Assembly (NCBI GenBank): GCA_025937955.1
Contig: JAICQI010000246.1
Coordinates: forward strand, 1-7,963
Length of the DNA: 7,963 nt
Origin: Pyrinomonadaceae bacterium
GTDB taxonomy: Bacteria; Acidobacteriota; Blastocatellia; Pyrinomonadales; Pyrinomonadaceae
Direction: 5' to 3'
Positions 1-6,409 of the stretch are shown in pieces. Position numbers and translations under genes: made by a program. The number at the start of each line of letters is the position of its first letter. The first letter of the stretch is position 1. The notes under the pieces are model-generated. The model saw nothing but the letters and a program-made list of their open reading frames with translations. It had not been told where the DNA came from and made no database searches.

Positions 1-127
1 CGGATTAAAATCAACCGCCGTGTCTCGAATACTTCCGAAATGTCATAGTTTCATGGCGCAGCAACGACCTCCAGCAAAGATCATCAAAGACTCTTCATGG
101 CTGGTGGTTTAACCGCCTTCTATTATC

Positions 128-134
128 AGGAGGA
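128..134 (+). promoter_or_regulatory. Strong Shine-Dalgarno site of the S8 protease gene
   Basis: The sequence AGGAGGA sits 6 nt upstream of the TTG at 141. It is close to the perfect anti-16S complement and is what decides the TTG start, since no ATG in this frame lies nearby upstream. A short hairpin (GGTGG at 103-107 and CCGCC at 113-117, 5-nt loop) lies just upstream. I see no convincing -35/-10 promoter pair in bases 1-127. Confidence 0.85.
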
Positions 135-140
135 AATTAA

Positions 141-1271
141 TTGCTACAGGAAATTTCGATTGAAGTTCCCCCGACCCCCCTACGCGTGGGGGCGGACGAA
201 CGTTTTACCGGGCGCGGGGTGACGATTGCCTTTCTCGATTCAGGCTTTTACCCGCACCCCGATCTGACGCAACCCGAAAACAGGGTGCTGTGCTACACCA
301 GCATTACCCGCGGCCACGACTCCGAACGGGCCTTCCGCACGCCTGACTTGTCGAGTTGGCACGGAACGATGACCTCGGTGGTCGCCGCAGGCAACGGCTA
401 TCTGTCGGGCGGGCGCTACAAAGGCGTGGCTCCGGACGCCAACGTCGTCCTGGTTAAAGTCGCGGGCGAACGCGGCATCCACAACGCGGACATCCAGCGC
501 GGCATCGAGTGGGTGCTGGAACACCGCGAGAAGTACGGGATCGGCGTCCTGAACATCTCGTGCGCCGGCGACGAAGAAGCTTCGTACCTGACCGACGACC
601 TCTCGTGGTGGGCCGAGGACGCCGTGCGTGCCGGCATCGTGGTCGTCTGCGCGGCCGGCAATGAAGGGCACAGAGGCAGTGCAGGCGTCCTGCCGCCTGC
701 CTCGACGCCCGCCGTCATCACGGTCGGCGGCTTGAACGACAAGAACACATTGCACACCGGCGACAACGAGATGTACCGCTCTTCTTACGGGCCGACAGTT
801 GACGGCGTGCAAAAGCCCGAAGTAATCGCGCCCAGCATCTTCGTGGCCGCGCCCATCCTGCCGGAGACGCAGACGGCCGCCGAGGCCGAGTTGCTGGCTA
901 AGCTCAAACTCTCGCCGGACGAACGCCTGTCTCAATTGCTAGCCGCGCAAGCTGGCATCTGCGTCGAGTTGGACGCGTTGTGCGGCGCACCCGCCGAAAT
1001 CATTCGACAGGCGGTCGAGTTGAAGCTCGGCGACGAGAACATCATCGGGCGCAGCTACAAGCACGTGGACGGGACCAGCTTCGCCGCACCCATCGTCTCG
1101 GCCGTCGTCGCGCAGATGCTCGAAGCGAACCCAGCGCTCACGCCACAACAGGTTAAGCGCATCCTGATGGAGACGGCCCAGCGGCTGCCTAATGAGCCGA
1201 TCGAACGGCAGGGATGGGGCGCGGTGAGCCCCGCGCACGCCGTCGCCTACGCCCTGAGCCTGCGCAGTTGA
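141..1271 (+). CDS. S8 family (subtilisin-like) serine protease, no signal peptide
   Basis: This is a 376-residue subtilisin-fold endopeptidase. The whole catalytic set is visible: Asp33 in FLDSG, His74 in SWHGT, the oxyanion Asn174 in AAGNEG, and the nucleophile Ser313 in DGTSFAAP. Start to stop is a single catalytic domain. There is no N-terminal hydrophobic signal segment and no obvious long propeptide, because Asp33 is already within the first 35 residues. A cytoplasmic enzyme, or one that is not Sec-exported, is therefore likely. Between the strand ending near residue 236 and the catalytic Ser lies a charged, helix-prone insert (about 237-307) that minimal subtilisins lack; it may be regulatory or substrate-recognising. 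TTG is chosen as the start because of the strong Shine-Dalgarno site at 128-134. The gene is much GC-richer than the downstream cluster and is closed off by its own terminator, so I treat it as a separate unit. Its substrate is unknown. A role in cutting a peptide made by the neighbouring cluster is possible but unsupported. Confidence 0.95.
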   Translation: MLQEISIEVPPTPLRVGADERFTGRGVTIAFLDSGFYPHPDLTQPENRVLCYTSITRGHDSERAFRTPDLSSWHGTMTSVVAAGNGYLSGGRYKGVAPDANVVLVKVAGERGIHNADIQRGIEWVLEHREKYGIGVLNISCAGDEEASYLTDDLSWWAEDAVRAGIVVVCAAGNEGHRGSAGVLPPASTPAVITVGGLNDKNTLHTGDNEMYRSSYGPTVDGVQKPEVIAPSIFVAAPILPETQTAAEAELLAKLKLSPDERLSQLLAAQAGICVELDALCGAPAEIIRQAVELKLGDENIIGRSYKHVDGTSFAAPIVSAVVAQMLEANPALTPQQVKRILMETAQRLPNEPIERQGWGAVSPAHAVAYALSLRS

Positions 1272-1283
1272 GGTGGTGGAAAG

Positions 1284-1313
1284 TGCCGCGATTGATCTCG
1301 CGGCATTTCTTTT
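1284..1313 (+). terminator. Rho-independent terminator of the S8 protease gene
   Basis: An 8-bp perfect stem, TGCCGCGA (1284-1291) with TCGCGGCA (1298-1305), encloses a 6-nt loop and is followed directly by TTTCTTTT (1306-1313). It begins 12 nt after the protease stop codon. It separates the GC-rich protease gene from the downstream cluster. Confidence 0.88.
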
Positions 1314-1387
1314 GGTCACGCGCGGCACTGCCATTCGATGCGGTGGAACTGTGTGGATTATAGAACTGCGCTTGCCGAAATTATGAC

Positions 1388-1397
1388 CGACTAGTCG
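1388..1397. repeat. 10-bp perfect palindrome CGACTAGTCG
   Basis: CGACTAGTCG is self-complementary over all ten bases and is followed at once by a second short palindrome, TCGCGA (1395-1400, overlapping). It lies in the gap between the protease terminator and the cluster. It could be an operator half or core, but nothing else supports that, and short palindromes occur by chance. Confidence 0.25.
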
Positions 1398-1585
1398 CGA
1401 GCAGATGAATTTAGCAGTAAGCAATGTATTCGAATCATAAGCGCCGAACGCAACCCACAATATGACAAACCTCTTATTCGGCGGTGCCTGGGGACAAGCG
1501 GGATCTGGCAAGCAGCTTAACGAAGATCGCGGATACGTGTTGGCCTAAGATTTGCTCGATACGACACGCGGCGAAAATATGCGCC

Positions 1586-1620
1586 AACTTGGATGATTAA
1601 GCAACACTACTGTCCAAGTT
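1586..1620. promoter_or_regulatory. 8-bp inverted repeat upstream of the cluster (possible operator)
   Basis: AACTTGGA (1586-1593) and TCCAAGTT (1613-1620) are exact reverse complements separated by 19 bp. The arm centres are 27 bp apart. The dyad lies about 125-160 bp before the first enzyme gene of the operon. No T-run follows, so it is not a terminator. A repressor or activator dyad, or an RNA hairpin, would fit; neither is proved. Confidence 0.3.
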
Positions 1621-1665
1621 AGCATTGTTATCGCGCGCTTAGTAATAAGAACAAGCAGGGTGAAG

Positions 1666-1749
1666 ATGTATTACCAGCCAATCAACCTCGAATTCATTTC
1701 ATTCGTGTGCGCTTTTTATGACTTACACCCGAGGTCTGACAATTTTTGA
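1666..1749 (+). CDS. Possible 27-residue small ORF overlapping the next gene's alternative start
   Basis: An ATG at 1666 opens a 27-codon frame ending in TGA at 1747-1749. AGGG at 1657-1660 gives a moderate Shine-Dalgarno site 5 nt before it. The peptide begins MYYQPINLEF and is rich in aromatic and hydrophobic residues, with one Cys at position 15. Its TGA overlaps the TTG at 1746 as TTGA, the same 4-nt geometry as the ATGA junctions inside the operon. It could be a translated leader that couples translation of the hydrolase, a second small peptide product, or chance. I do not recognise a family. Confidence 0.3.
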   Translation: MYYQPINLEFISFVCAFYDLHPRSDNF

Positions 1750-1757
1750 TTGGAATT

Positions 1758-2690
1758 ATGACGAATTTATCGAGCAACAATGAAAACGCGGGTTTTGGAG
1801 TTTCTTCTCTTGGCGCCACGACGGAAGTTGTGTTGCTGACGGACACAACGCTGACCGCAAAGCAAGAACATCCCTTTAAGCACACTCCCTTTATAGCGAT
1901 CACTCGCGGAGTATCTCGACACATAGATGCCTGCCAACTTACTCATCGATCCCGCGAGGAGGTCAACTACGAAAAGGCCTGCTCTCAACTCGAGCAATAT
2001 TGCGAGTTACTCCGTAGGTGGGGAGTGAATTTGATGCCAGTTGCTGCTAGTGATTCGCATCCGGATTGTTGTTTTGTTCAGGATACAGCGGTTGTGCTGG
2101 ATGAGGTTTGTGTGATCGCCAGCATGGGTGCTGATACGCGACTAGGCGAAGTGGCAGAAGTAGAAAAACTGGTCGCGCCTCTTCGCAAAATACGACACAT
2201 CTTTTTACCGGCAACTCTTGATGGCGGCGACGTAGTGCAGTTTGGCAAACGACTGTTCGTGGGTCTTTCGACTCGAACCAATGCCCGCGGCATTGCGGCC
2301 CTTGCCGAGATCGTCGAAAGCTACGGCTATACCGTCATACCAGTTGTTGTAAATGGAGGACTGCATTTGACTACAGGCTGCGGAATCGTGAATGACGAGA
2401 CAGTGCTGTTAAATCCTCGTTGGCTTGATGCGCTCGCTTTTAGTGGTCTTAGACAACTTTACGTTCCAGAAGACGAGCCCTGGGCCGCCAACACAATCCG
2501 AGTCGACGACAATGTCTGTCTTGAAGAAGGTGCGCCTCAGACGGTTGATCTGGTCCAACCGTACGCAGGCAATATCGCGATGTTGGACATTTCGGAGTTT
2601 CGGAAAGCGGAGGGGAGTCTGTCCTGTCTTAGTCTAATTTTCAAAGAACTGCAGAATAATAATGGGAACGAACATGGGAGGGGTCGGTAA
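1758..2690 (+). CDS. DDAH-like guanidine-modifying hydrolase (amidinotransferase/dimethylargininase superfamily)
   Basis: DDAH enzymes hydrolyse N-methylated arginine to citrulline and a methylamine through a Cys-His pair. Numbered from the in-frame TTG at 1746, the family landmarks are Asp107, Asp113 (in FVQDTAVV), Arg132, Asp159 (LDGGD), Arg177 (STRTN), His207 (GLHLTTG) and Cys294 (LSCLSL). As I recall the Pseudomonas aeruginosa enzyme, these match Asp60, Asp66, Arg85, Glu114, Arg132, His162 and Cys249, with a shift of 47 falling to 45 after one small indel. Asp is normal at the Glu114 position in many homologues. The unusual change is Gln112, where family members have Glu in FVED (Glu65), a guanidinium contact. 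The fold starts near residue 48, so there is a Ser/Thr-rich extension of about 45 residues. I chose the ATG at 1758; the TTG at 1746 (GAGG at 1731-1734) is a real alternative. The stop TAATG overlaps the next start. Hydrolysis of a guanidine or amidine is likely, but the substrate may not be free dimethylarginine. Confidence 0.85.
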   Translation: MTNLSSNNENAGFGVSSLGATTEVVLLTDTTLTAKQEHPFKHTPFIAITRGVSRHIDACQLTHRSREEVNYEKACSQLEQYCELLRRWGVNLMPVAASDSHPDCCFVQDTAVVLDEVCVIASMGADTRLGEVAEVEKLVAPLRKIRHIFLPATLDGGDVVQFGKRLFVGLSTRTNARGIAALAEIVESYGYTVIPVVVNGGLHLTTGCGIVNDETVLLNPRWLDALAFSGLRQLYVPEDEPWAANTIRVDDNVCLEEGAPQTVDLVQPYAGNIAMLDISEFRKAEGSLSCLSLIFKELQNNNGNEHGRGR

Positions 2691-3805
2691 TGGACAGCAT
2701 TGGTAAAAGGAACACCACGGCAATACTGAAGTATTTCGCCAAAGCAGAGAAAGACCTGACAGCGTTGATGGAAATGGATGACCTGGACCAACAGGTTCTT
2801 TCAAACCCCGCGGTCGCCCGCGAGTTTGAGCAAGCACTTGCCTTTGCGCTGCGGTCTGCATTTGGTAACGTGCCAGACGATCAACCGCATCATCTATTCC
2901 TGCAGCGAGTCCTCTACCGTATAAACCGTCTCAAGTTCTTCTGGTACGACGAGCTTTCCAACTATAAGAATGAATGTTCGAACTACCTACGTGAAGTCCA
3001 ACTTCGTATCGAATCACTGTGGGAACCATGGGAACAATCTCAACTTGCTTCCGCGAGTAACGTTGAAAAAGGCAACGTCGCAGACGGCCTCCGCATTCGG
3101 GCAGCGGAAGACCTCGCGCCACTTCCCTCACCTGAAGGAATCTATTTCCGCGACCAAATGGGAATCGCCGGATACCGGAAGCTTTTGCAGGTCGCTTCGT
3201 TAGACGGACTCGTAGAAGCGAGCCAGCTTTCGCGCACTCTTGGAGGCGTCTCAAACGAAATCCACTCCATGATGACTCGGCTGCTGGTGGAAGAATATGG
3301 AGGCGGGCGTCTGAGCCGTAAACACTCCTCGTTTTTCACAGTCATGTTAAGGGAACTCAATATCAGCGCGGTGCCTGAAGCGCACTTCGAATTAGTTCCC
3401 TGGGAAGTACTGGCAACTATCAATCACAGTTTTCTGCTCTCCGAACGAAAGCGCTATTACCTTCGTTACGTGGGTGGCTTGCTATACACCGAAATCTCGG
3501 TGCCAGCAGCGTTCGATAATTATCGTCTTGCAGCAGAGCGGCTCGGAATGTCCGACAAGGCAAGAGGCTACTGGGACCTTCACATCAGAGAAGATGAACG
3601 CCACGGACGATGGATGCTCAACGATGTCGCTTTGCCACTGGCCCAGATGTACCCAGCCAATGCCTCGGAGCTGGTCCTGGGTTATGACCAACAGAGGTTC
3701 ATGAGTGAGCGGGCCGCCAAGGCAACAGCAGAGTTAGTAAAGCAGGCCGATTACTCCGATCAGCTAAAGTCCACCAGCCACGAAAGCTTTGAGGCGGCCG
3801 CATGA
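2690..3805 (+). CDS. Heme-oxygenase-like diiron oxygenase, SznF-like but without a cupin domain
   Basis: This is a 371-residue all-helical protein of the iron-containing redox enzyme / HDO family. These enzymes use a diiron site and O2 for N-oxygenation, C-C cleavage or decarboxylation. The metal motif HxxxDxxH is plain at His298, Asp302 and His305, with Glu268 in the preceding helix and Glu176, Glu202 and His212 before it. The seven ligands of SznF (N-nitrosourea formation in streptozotocin synthesis), as I recall them, are E189, E215, H225, E281, H311, D315 and H318. All map here at a constant offset of 13. Residues 1-150 would correspond to SznF's N-terminal helical dimerisation region and about 165-315 to the HDO core. 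SznF's C-terminal cupin, which does the N-nitroso rearrangement, is absent, so N-hydroxylation or N-oxidation alone is the best guess. The start is fixed by GGAGG at 2677-2681, 8 nt before the ATG. The gene overlaps the hydrolase gene by 1 nt (TAATG) and the glycosyltransferase gene by 4 nt (ATGA). The substrate is unknown. Confidence 0.85.
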   Translation: MDSIGKRNTTAILKYFAKAEKDLTALMEMDDLDQQVLSNPAVAREFEQALAFALRSAFGNVPDDQPHHLFLQRVLYRINRLKFFWYDELSNYKNECSNYLREVQLRIESLWEPWEQSQLASASNVEKGNVADGLRIRAAEDLAPLPSPEGIYFRDQMGIAGYRKLLQVASLDGLVEASQLSRTLGGVSNEIHSMMTRLLVEEYGGGRLSRKHSSFFTVMLRELNISAVPEAHFELVPWEVLATINHSFLLSERKRYYLRYVGGLLYTEISVPAAFDNYRLAAERLGMSDKARGYWDLHIREDERHGRWMLNDVALPLAQMYPANASELVLGYDQQRFMSERAAKATAELVKQADYSDQLKSTSHESFEAAA

Positions 3806-4866
3806 ACAGTTCGATGAATCAGAATATTGTTTGTTCTTTTATCGTGCCAATTCGCAGGGTGCAGGTTGATTCGCTTGAGATCAAGCGGTTATCGAATTAC
3901 TTCAGGTCGCTTAGCTGGGCGGGTTGTGAAGTGCTCATTGTTGACGGTTCCCCGAAAGTAGTTTTTGAAGAGCATGCCAAATCCTGGCAATCCTTTTCCA
4001 AACACGTCGCCCCTGATCCCAGGTACACCTACTTAAATGGAAAGGTAAACGGAGTTCACACCGGCGTTGATTTGGCGTCGTGCGAACGAATTATTCTTGC
4101 CGATGACGACATCCGATACACCGCCGACAATGTCAAAAGAATGTGCGAGCTTCTCGATTCCTTTGAGATGGTTCGCCCACAGAACTTTATCGCTCCCTCC
4201 CCATGGTGGGCCCGCCTTGAGAACGCCCGTATTCTAATAAATAGAGGAGTGTTGCGCGCCGGCGACTATCCCGGAACGTGTGGTTTTCGTCGGTCGGCCA
4301 TTCTTCGGGTTGGTCCTTATGATGGCGATGTCCTCTTTGACAACGAGGAACTGGTGCGCCACTTCGCTGTTAACGGCGGGGATATAAAATACGCGCTCGA
4401 TTTCTTTATTCTCAAACGGCCTCCAACTCTTACAAAGTGGTTGGAGCAACGTCCTCGTCAAGCGTACGAAGATTTCGTAATGCGCGCAAAGACTGCCGCC
4501 TTCCTTGCCGTGATTCCGGTGACACTGGGGCTTAGCTTTCTGACCACCGCTCGTACCGTAATTTTCTTTCTTGCGATGCTTTCCTTGTTGTCGGTGCTAT
4601 TGAGCGGCCGCGGCCTGATGCGCGATGCGGCCTACCGGTTCTTTCCAGTTCGTTCACCTTTCTATGCTCCGCTATGGGTCCTTGAACGTTCACTAAGCGT
4701 CTACTGGGCACTGTATTGGCGCGTGCGATATGGAGGCTACCCTTTTGGAGCAAAGCTACTAACTAAAGGCACCGGCGTCGCCTGGATTGCCGGCGGGAAG
4801 GTTCAAAGTAAGAACTTAGCCAACGCGGTAGCGTTCCGAACGTTGAGTGATCAAAAAAATGTCTAA
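3802..4866 (+). CDS. Family 2 glycosyltransferase with C-terminal membrane segments
   Basis: This is a 354-residue GT-A glycosyltransferase. The opening strand FIVPIRR (13-19) and LIVDGS (45-50) form the nucleotide-binding fold. The DXD-type metal and nucleotide-sugar motif is Asp101-Asp102-Asp103 in LADDDIRY. An acceptor-side acidic patch, DNEEL, is at 180-184, and a KWLEQRPRQAYEDF segment (212-225) resembles the basic and aromatic end of processive or membrane GT2 domains. Residues about 232-268 form two adjacent hydrophobic segments, and a third, weaker one lies near 288-306, so the enzyme is probably membrane-associated with a cytoplasmic catalytic domain. It should transfer a sugar from a nucleotide donor; donor and acceptor cannot be read from sequence. 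The ATG overlaps the upstream stop as ATGA, with GAGG at 3791-3794 as ribosome binding site. The gene overlaps the decarboxylase gene at its 3' end. Pairing with a glycosidase gene in the same operon suggests a sugar that is put on and later trimmed or removed. Confidence 0.88.
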   Translation: MNSSMNQNIVCSFIVPIRRVQVDSLEIKRLSNYFRSLSWAGCEVLIVDGSPKVVFEEHAKSWQSFSKHVAPDPRYTYLNGKVNGVHTGVDLASCERIILADDDIRYTADNVKRMCELLDSFEMVRPQNFIAPSPWWARLENARILINRGVLRAGDYPGTCGFRRSAILRVGPYDGDVLFDNEELVRHFAVNGGDIKYALDFFILKRPPTLTKWLEQRPRQAYEDFVMRAKTAAFLAVIPVTLGLSFLTTARTVIFFLAMLSLLSVLLSGRGLMRDAAYRFFPVRSPFYAPLWVLERSLSVYWALYWRVRYGGYPFGAKLLTKGTGVAWIAGGKVQSKNLANAVAFRTLSDQKNV

Positions 4867-6409
4867 ACCAATCCAAGGCGCAGAACTGCTGGGAGATTTG
4901 CCCGAAGAAGAATTCCGCATTGCGCTTCATCAAGCTGCAGAATGGGCGGCTGACTATCGGTCGAGTATTGCCGAACGACCTATCTCGGCTCACGGACAAC
5001 CGGGAGACGTATCGGCACAACTACCACCGAGCATTCCGAAACTTCCCGTGCCAATCGAAACCGTTGTAAGAGACTTCGAGCGGCTGATACTTCCCAACCT
5101 GGTCCATTGGGGCCACCCTGCTTTTTTGGGTTACTTTGGTTCCACTACCACAGCCCCGGGGATTTTGGGCGAAATGATGGCCGCCACTCTTAACGTAAGC
5201 GCTATGACGTGGGCCACTTCGCCTGCGGCGACAGAGTTGGAATCGGTCGTGTTGCGATGGCTGCGCCAGATGCTGCAGCTACCAGATGAGTTTTTCGGAG
5301 TGGTCTATGACACTGCATCGGTTGCGACGTTGCATGCGCTGGCGGCCGCTCGAGAAAGTCTTCCACTCAACATTCGGGCTCTCGGTTTGACGGGTCGTCA
5401 AGATCTGCCACGCCTGCGTATCTACGCATCCGACCAGGCACACAGTTCCATCGTCAAAGCAGCGATCACGCTCGGGATTGGCGAAATAAATGTAAGGCGT
5501 ATTGTTAGCGACGACTTGTTTCGATTGGATCTGAATGCTCTTAAACTTGCGGTCGAACATGACCGCAGCGCTGGTTACTTGCCGCTTGCAGTAGTTGCAA
5601 CCGTAGGTACAACGTCTGCCGCGGCAGTGGATCCAATTCCCGAAATAGCTGCATTCTGCAAAGCTGAAAAAATTTGGTTGCACGTCGACGCTGCTTACGG
5701 TGGCGCAATGGCTTTGCTGCCGGAAGGTCGCCAGCTCATGGAAGGTGTAAGTGAGGCTGATTCAGTTGTGGTCAATCCGCACAAGTGGCTTTTCGTACCA
5801 TTAGACTTTAGTACTCTCTACACCACACGTCCTGCGCTTCTTCGAGAAGTGTTCTCACTGGTCCCCGAATACCTTCGCGGCGATGCTGAAAAGGCAGAAA
5901 CGAATTATATGGACTATGGCATTCAACTGGGCCGAAGGTTCCGTGCTTTGAAAGCCTGGATGGTCTTTTCAGCCTTTGGTGAAACGGGATTGGTCGCTCG
6001 AGTCCGAGAACACATCCGGTTGGCGAGACTATTCGCGACCTGGATAGAGAACGACAACGATTTTGAGTTGCTCGCTCCGGTCGAAATGGGCGTCGTTTGT
6101 TTCCGAGCAATTGTCGCCGACAGCGACGACGACAATTTGGTCGAGCGTACAAATGAGCTCAATCGATTGATTGTGAAGTCCGTGAACGCGACCGGGCAAG
6201 CATTCTTAACTCATACCGTGCTCAACCAGAACACGGCAATGCGCATTGCGGTAGGGAATGTACTTACTACGGAACAGCACTTAGCTGCCGTCTTTAGTTT
6301 GATTAGAGAGGAACTCCAAAGCCAGAGAAATACTTCGAACTCTTCCGCTAGCTCAACATCGTCAGACTCCACACGGATCTTAGTAAATCCTGAGATGCTT
6401 TCTCGATGA
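4859..6409 (+). CDS. PLP-dependent group II amino acid decarboxylase (aromatic-L-amino-acid type)
   Basis: This group II decarboxylase uses pyridoxal phosphate to remove the carboxylate of an amino acid, typically aromatic. Numbered from the GTG at 4847 (520 codons), visible landmarks are HPAFLGYF (90-97), the TWATSPAATELE segment (121-132), His199 (DQAHSS, the PLP-stacking His), Asp281 (HVDAAYGG, pyridine nitrogen) and the Schiff-base Lys313 in NPHKW. Tyr342 in VPEYL matches the catalytic loop Tyr332 of animal DOPA decarboxylase. Plant aldehyde synthases have Phe there, so true decarboxylation is favoured over oxidative deamination. The family core ends near residue 490, followed by a Ser/Thr-rich, probably disordered tail of about 30 residues. 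I chose the ATG at 4859, which overlaps the upstream stop by 8 nt; the GTG at 4847 is an alternative with a 20-nt overlap. Neither has a good Shine-Dalgarno site, so translation is probably coupled. The substrate may be tyrosine, tryptophan, DOPA or a modified amino acid made by the cluster. Confidence 0.9.
   Translation: MSKPIQGAELLGDLPEEEFRIALHQAAEWAADYRSSIAERPISAHGQPGDVSAQLPPSIPKLPVPIETVVRDFERLILPNLVHWGHPAFLGYFGSTTTAPGILGEMMAATLNVSAMTWATSPAATELESVVLRWLRQMLQLPDEFFGVVYDTASVATLHALAAARESLPLNIRALGLTGRQDLPRLRIYASDQAHSSIVKAAITLGIGEINVRRIVSDDLFRLDLNALKLAVEHDRSAGYLPLAVVATVGTTSAAAVDPIPEIAAFCKAEKIWLHVDAAYGGAMALLPEGRQLMEGVSEADSVVVNPHKWLFVPLDFSTLYTTRPALLREVFSLVPEYLRGDAEKAETNYMDYGIQLGRRFRALKAWMVFSAFGETGLVARVREHIRLARLFATWIENDNDFELLAPVEMGVVCFRAIVADSDDDNLVERTNELNRLIVKSVNATGQAFLTHTVLNQNTAMRIAVGNVLTTEQHLAAVFSLIREELQSQRNTSNSSASSTSSDSTRILVNPEMLSR

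Larger units (their letters stand above)
1314..1665. other. Intergenic stretch without a supportable long gene
   Basis: No long ORF with plausible codon use or ribosome binding site is seen on either strand. The minus-strand reading frame crossing its first part is a shadow of the protease gene. A 28-codon ATG frame (1462-1548) has no Shine-Dalgarno site. Visible structures are a 10-bp perfect palindrome at 1388-1397 and an 8-bp inverted repeat at 1586-1620. The cluster's promoter must lie here if it has its own, but I could not find a -35/-10 pair good enough to call. Confidence 0.6.

Noticed and set aside
121..126. TATTAT as a -10 box for the protease gene
   Set aside because: It lies 2 nt before the Shine-Dalgarno site, so a transcript starting from it would lack that site. 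No matching -35 was found.
939..1511. 190-codon minus-strand frame running from the protease gene into the gap
   Set aside because: It is mostly antisense to the GC-rich protease gene, where low stop-codon frequency creates long shadow frames. The product has no recognisable motif.
1462..1548. 28-codon ATG frame beginning MTNLLFGGAWGQ in the intergenic gap
   Set aside because: There is no Shine-Dalgarno sequence before the ATG, nothing recognisable in the peptide, and no coupling to a neighbour. Chance is the simpler explanation.
1619..1648. TTAGCA and TAATAA with an 18-bp spacer as an operon promoter
   Set aside because: Both hexamers match the consensus poorly, and the implied start would leave almost no leader before the small ORF's ribosome binding site.
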